Assembly (NCBI RefSeq): GCF_019733355.1
Contig: NZ_JAIHLQ010000001.1
Span: 248,001 to 312,000, forward strand
Length of the DNA: 64,000 nt
Direction of reading: 5' to 3'
DNA from: Pseudomonas baetica
Lineage (GTDB): Bacteria; Pseudomonadota; Gammaproteobacteria; Pseudomonadales; Pseudomonadaceae
Program-made: the position numbers and the translations under genes
The notes under the pieces: generated by a model
What the model saw: only the letters and a program-made list of their open reading frames with translations
Database searches by the model: none
Told to the model about the DNA's origin: nothing
Shown: positions 63,490 to 64,000 of the stretch, one piece after another
Layout: every line of letters begins with the position of its first letter
Numbering within the stretch: position 1 is the stretch's first letter

Positions 63490-64000
63490 GACGCGCTCTG
63501 CTGGTTCAACGCCTCGCGGATGCGTTGCACGGCAGCCACCGAACTGGCGTTATCGCCATGCACACAAAGGGTGTTGGCTTGCAGGTACAACGCGCTACCG
63601 TCGCTCGCAGTGAGCGAGGCGCCGCGGGCAATGATCAGGGCTTGTTCAATGATTGTTTGCGCATCGTGATGCACCGCCCCTGGCAATTGCCGCGAGACCA
63701 GTTTGCCGGCGCTGTCGTAAGCGCGGTCGGCGAAGGCTTCGAACCACAGGGTCACGCCGTATTCGTCCCCGAGCTGCTGCGCTGCCGAGTTGTCGCGGGT
63801 GGCCATCAACATCAATGGCAACGTCTGGTCGTAAGCGGCAACCGCCTGAATCACTGCGCGCAACTGTGCCGGGTTGGCCATCATGTCGTTGTACATCGCG
63901 CCGTGCGGTTTGACATAACTGACCCGCCCGCCCTGCGCCTTGCAAATGCCGTCGAGGGCGCCGATCTGGTAATGCAGGATGTCTTGCAGTTCCTGAACGG
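63486..64000 (-). CDS. pxpA: 5-oxoprolinase subunit PxpA (LamB/YcsF family), N-terminus outside window
   Basis: The frame is open to the window edge; only the C-terminal ~170 residues are here. [14 protein letters not shown] matches the family's KPHGALYN motif, and NTLCVHGDN near the C-terminus is the second conserved block. It is the first gene of pxpABC. The start codon and promoter are outside the window. Confidence 0.92.
   Translation of the reverse strand, partial: VQELQDILHYQIGALDGICKAQGGRVSYVKPHGAMYNDMMANPAQLRAVIQAVAAYDQTLPLMLMATRDNSAAQQLGDEYGVTLWFEAFADRAYDSAGKLVSRQLPGAVHHDAQTIIEQALIIARGASLTASDGSALYLQANTLCVHGDNASSVAAVQRIREALNQQSAS

Overview
The window is a stretch of chromosome from a Pseudomonas of the fluorescens group. 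The evidence is the fatty-acid/cell-envelope gene order (tatD-pilZ-holB-tmk-mltG-pabC-fabF-acpP-fabG-fabD-plsX-rpmF-yceD, maf, sppA, HAD phosphatase, rluC, rne), many extragenic palindromes of the GCGGGCTTGCTCGCGAA type typical of these species, high GC with matching codon use throughout, and the small RNA RgsA upstream of tatD. I see no prophage, insertion sequence, CRISPR array, rRNA or tRNA gene. Nearly all of it is core or lineage-specific metabolic DNA.

Layout. 1-1.7 kb: the end of a GH32 sucrose hydrolase and its LacI-type regulator. 1.7-3.8 kb: small single genes (GNAT, HD hydrolase, a secreted low-complexity protein, an 85-residue protein). 3.8-8.1 kb: a minus-strand operon of GntR regulator, ADP-ribosylglycohydrolase-family protein, NCS1 permease and PfkB kinase, with the same protein families as E. 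coli yegTUVW apart from the transporter. 8.3-14.8 kb: an L-arabinose/D-galactose locus (araFGH ABC importer, SDR sugar dehydrogenase, SMP-30 lactonase, FCD-type GntR regulator). It has a recognisable shared operator and a highly structured leader with a terminator in front of the dehydrogenase. 14.9-18.4 kb: DUF1285, a DUF4823 lipoprotein, moaA, a TetR regulator and RgsA. 18.4-35.9 kb: the core fatty-acid, replication, ribosome and RNase E block. 36-41.5 kb: azoR, a small periplasmic protein, a LysR regulator, an alpha/beta hydrolase, a cyclophilin and an ABC exporter. 41.8-42.5 kb: an aqpZ gene interrupted by one in-frame stop. 42.5-47.5 kb: a FemAB-like GNAT, a putative porin behind a tandem Pho-box-like promoter, an ECF sigma/zinc anti-sigma pair and a FabH-like synthase. 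47.8-53.6 kb: hrpA and aceK. 53.8-57.1 kb: two DMT transporters and an LpxO-like hydroxylase. 57.3-61.7 kb: cysK, a DUF748 protein and a MoxR/VWA pair. 61.9-64 kb: pxpC, pxpB and partial pxpA (5-oxoprolinase).

How parts work together. In the sugar locus, AraFGH imports the sugar, the SDR oxidises it to the lactone and the SMP-30 protein opens the lactone; the dehydratase steps are not in the window. The GntR regulator probably controls itself and araFGH through a near-identical site before both genes. The fab cluster supplies malonyl-ACP chemistry, acyl carrier and phospholipid precursors. The ECF sigma pair and the FabH-like synthase lie together.

The strongest candidates for something undescribed are RNA-level. 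One is the leader in front of the sugar dehydrogenase: a 12-bp closing stem around several hairpins, then an intrinsic terminator only about 30 nt before the start codon, overlapped by a 50-codon frame. Weaker structured leaders precede aqpZ and the second DMT transporter. All structures were found by eye and none was folded computationally.
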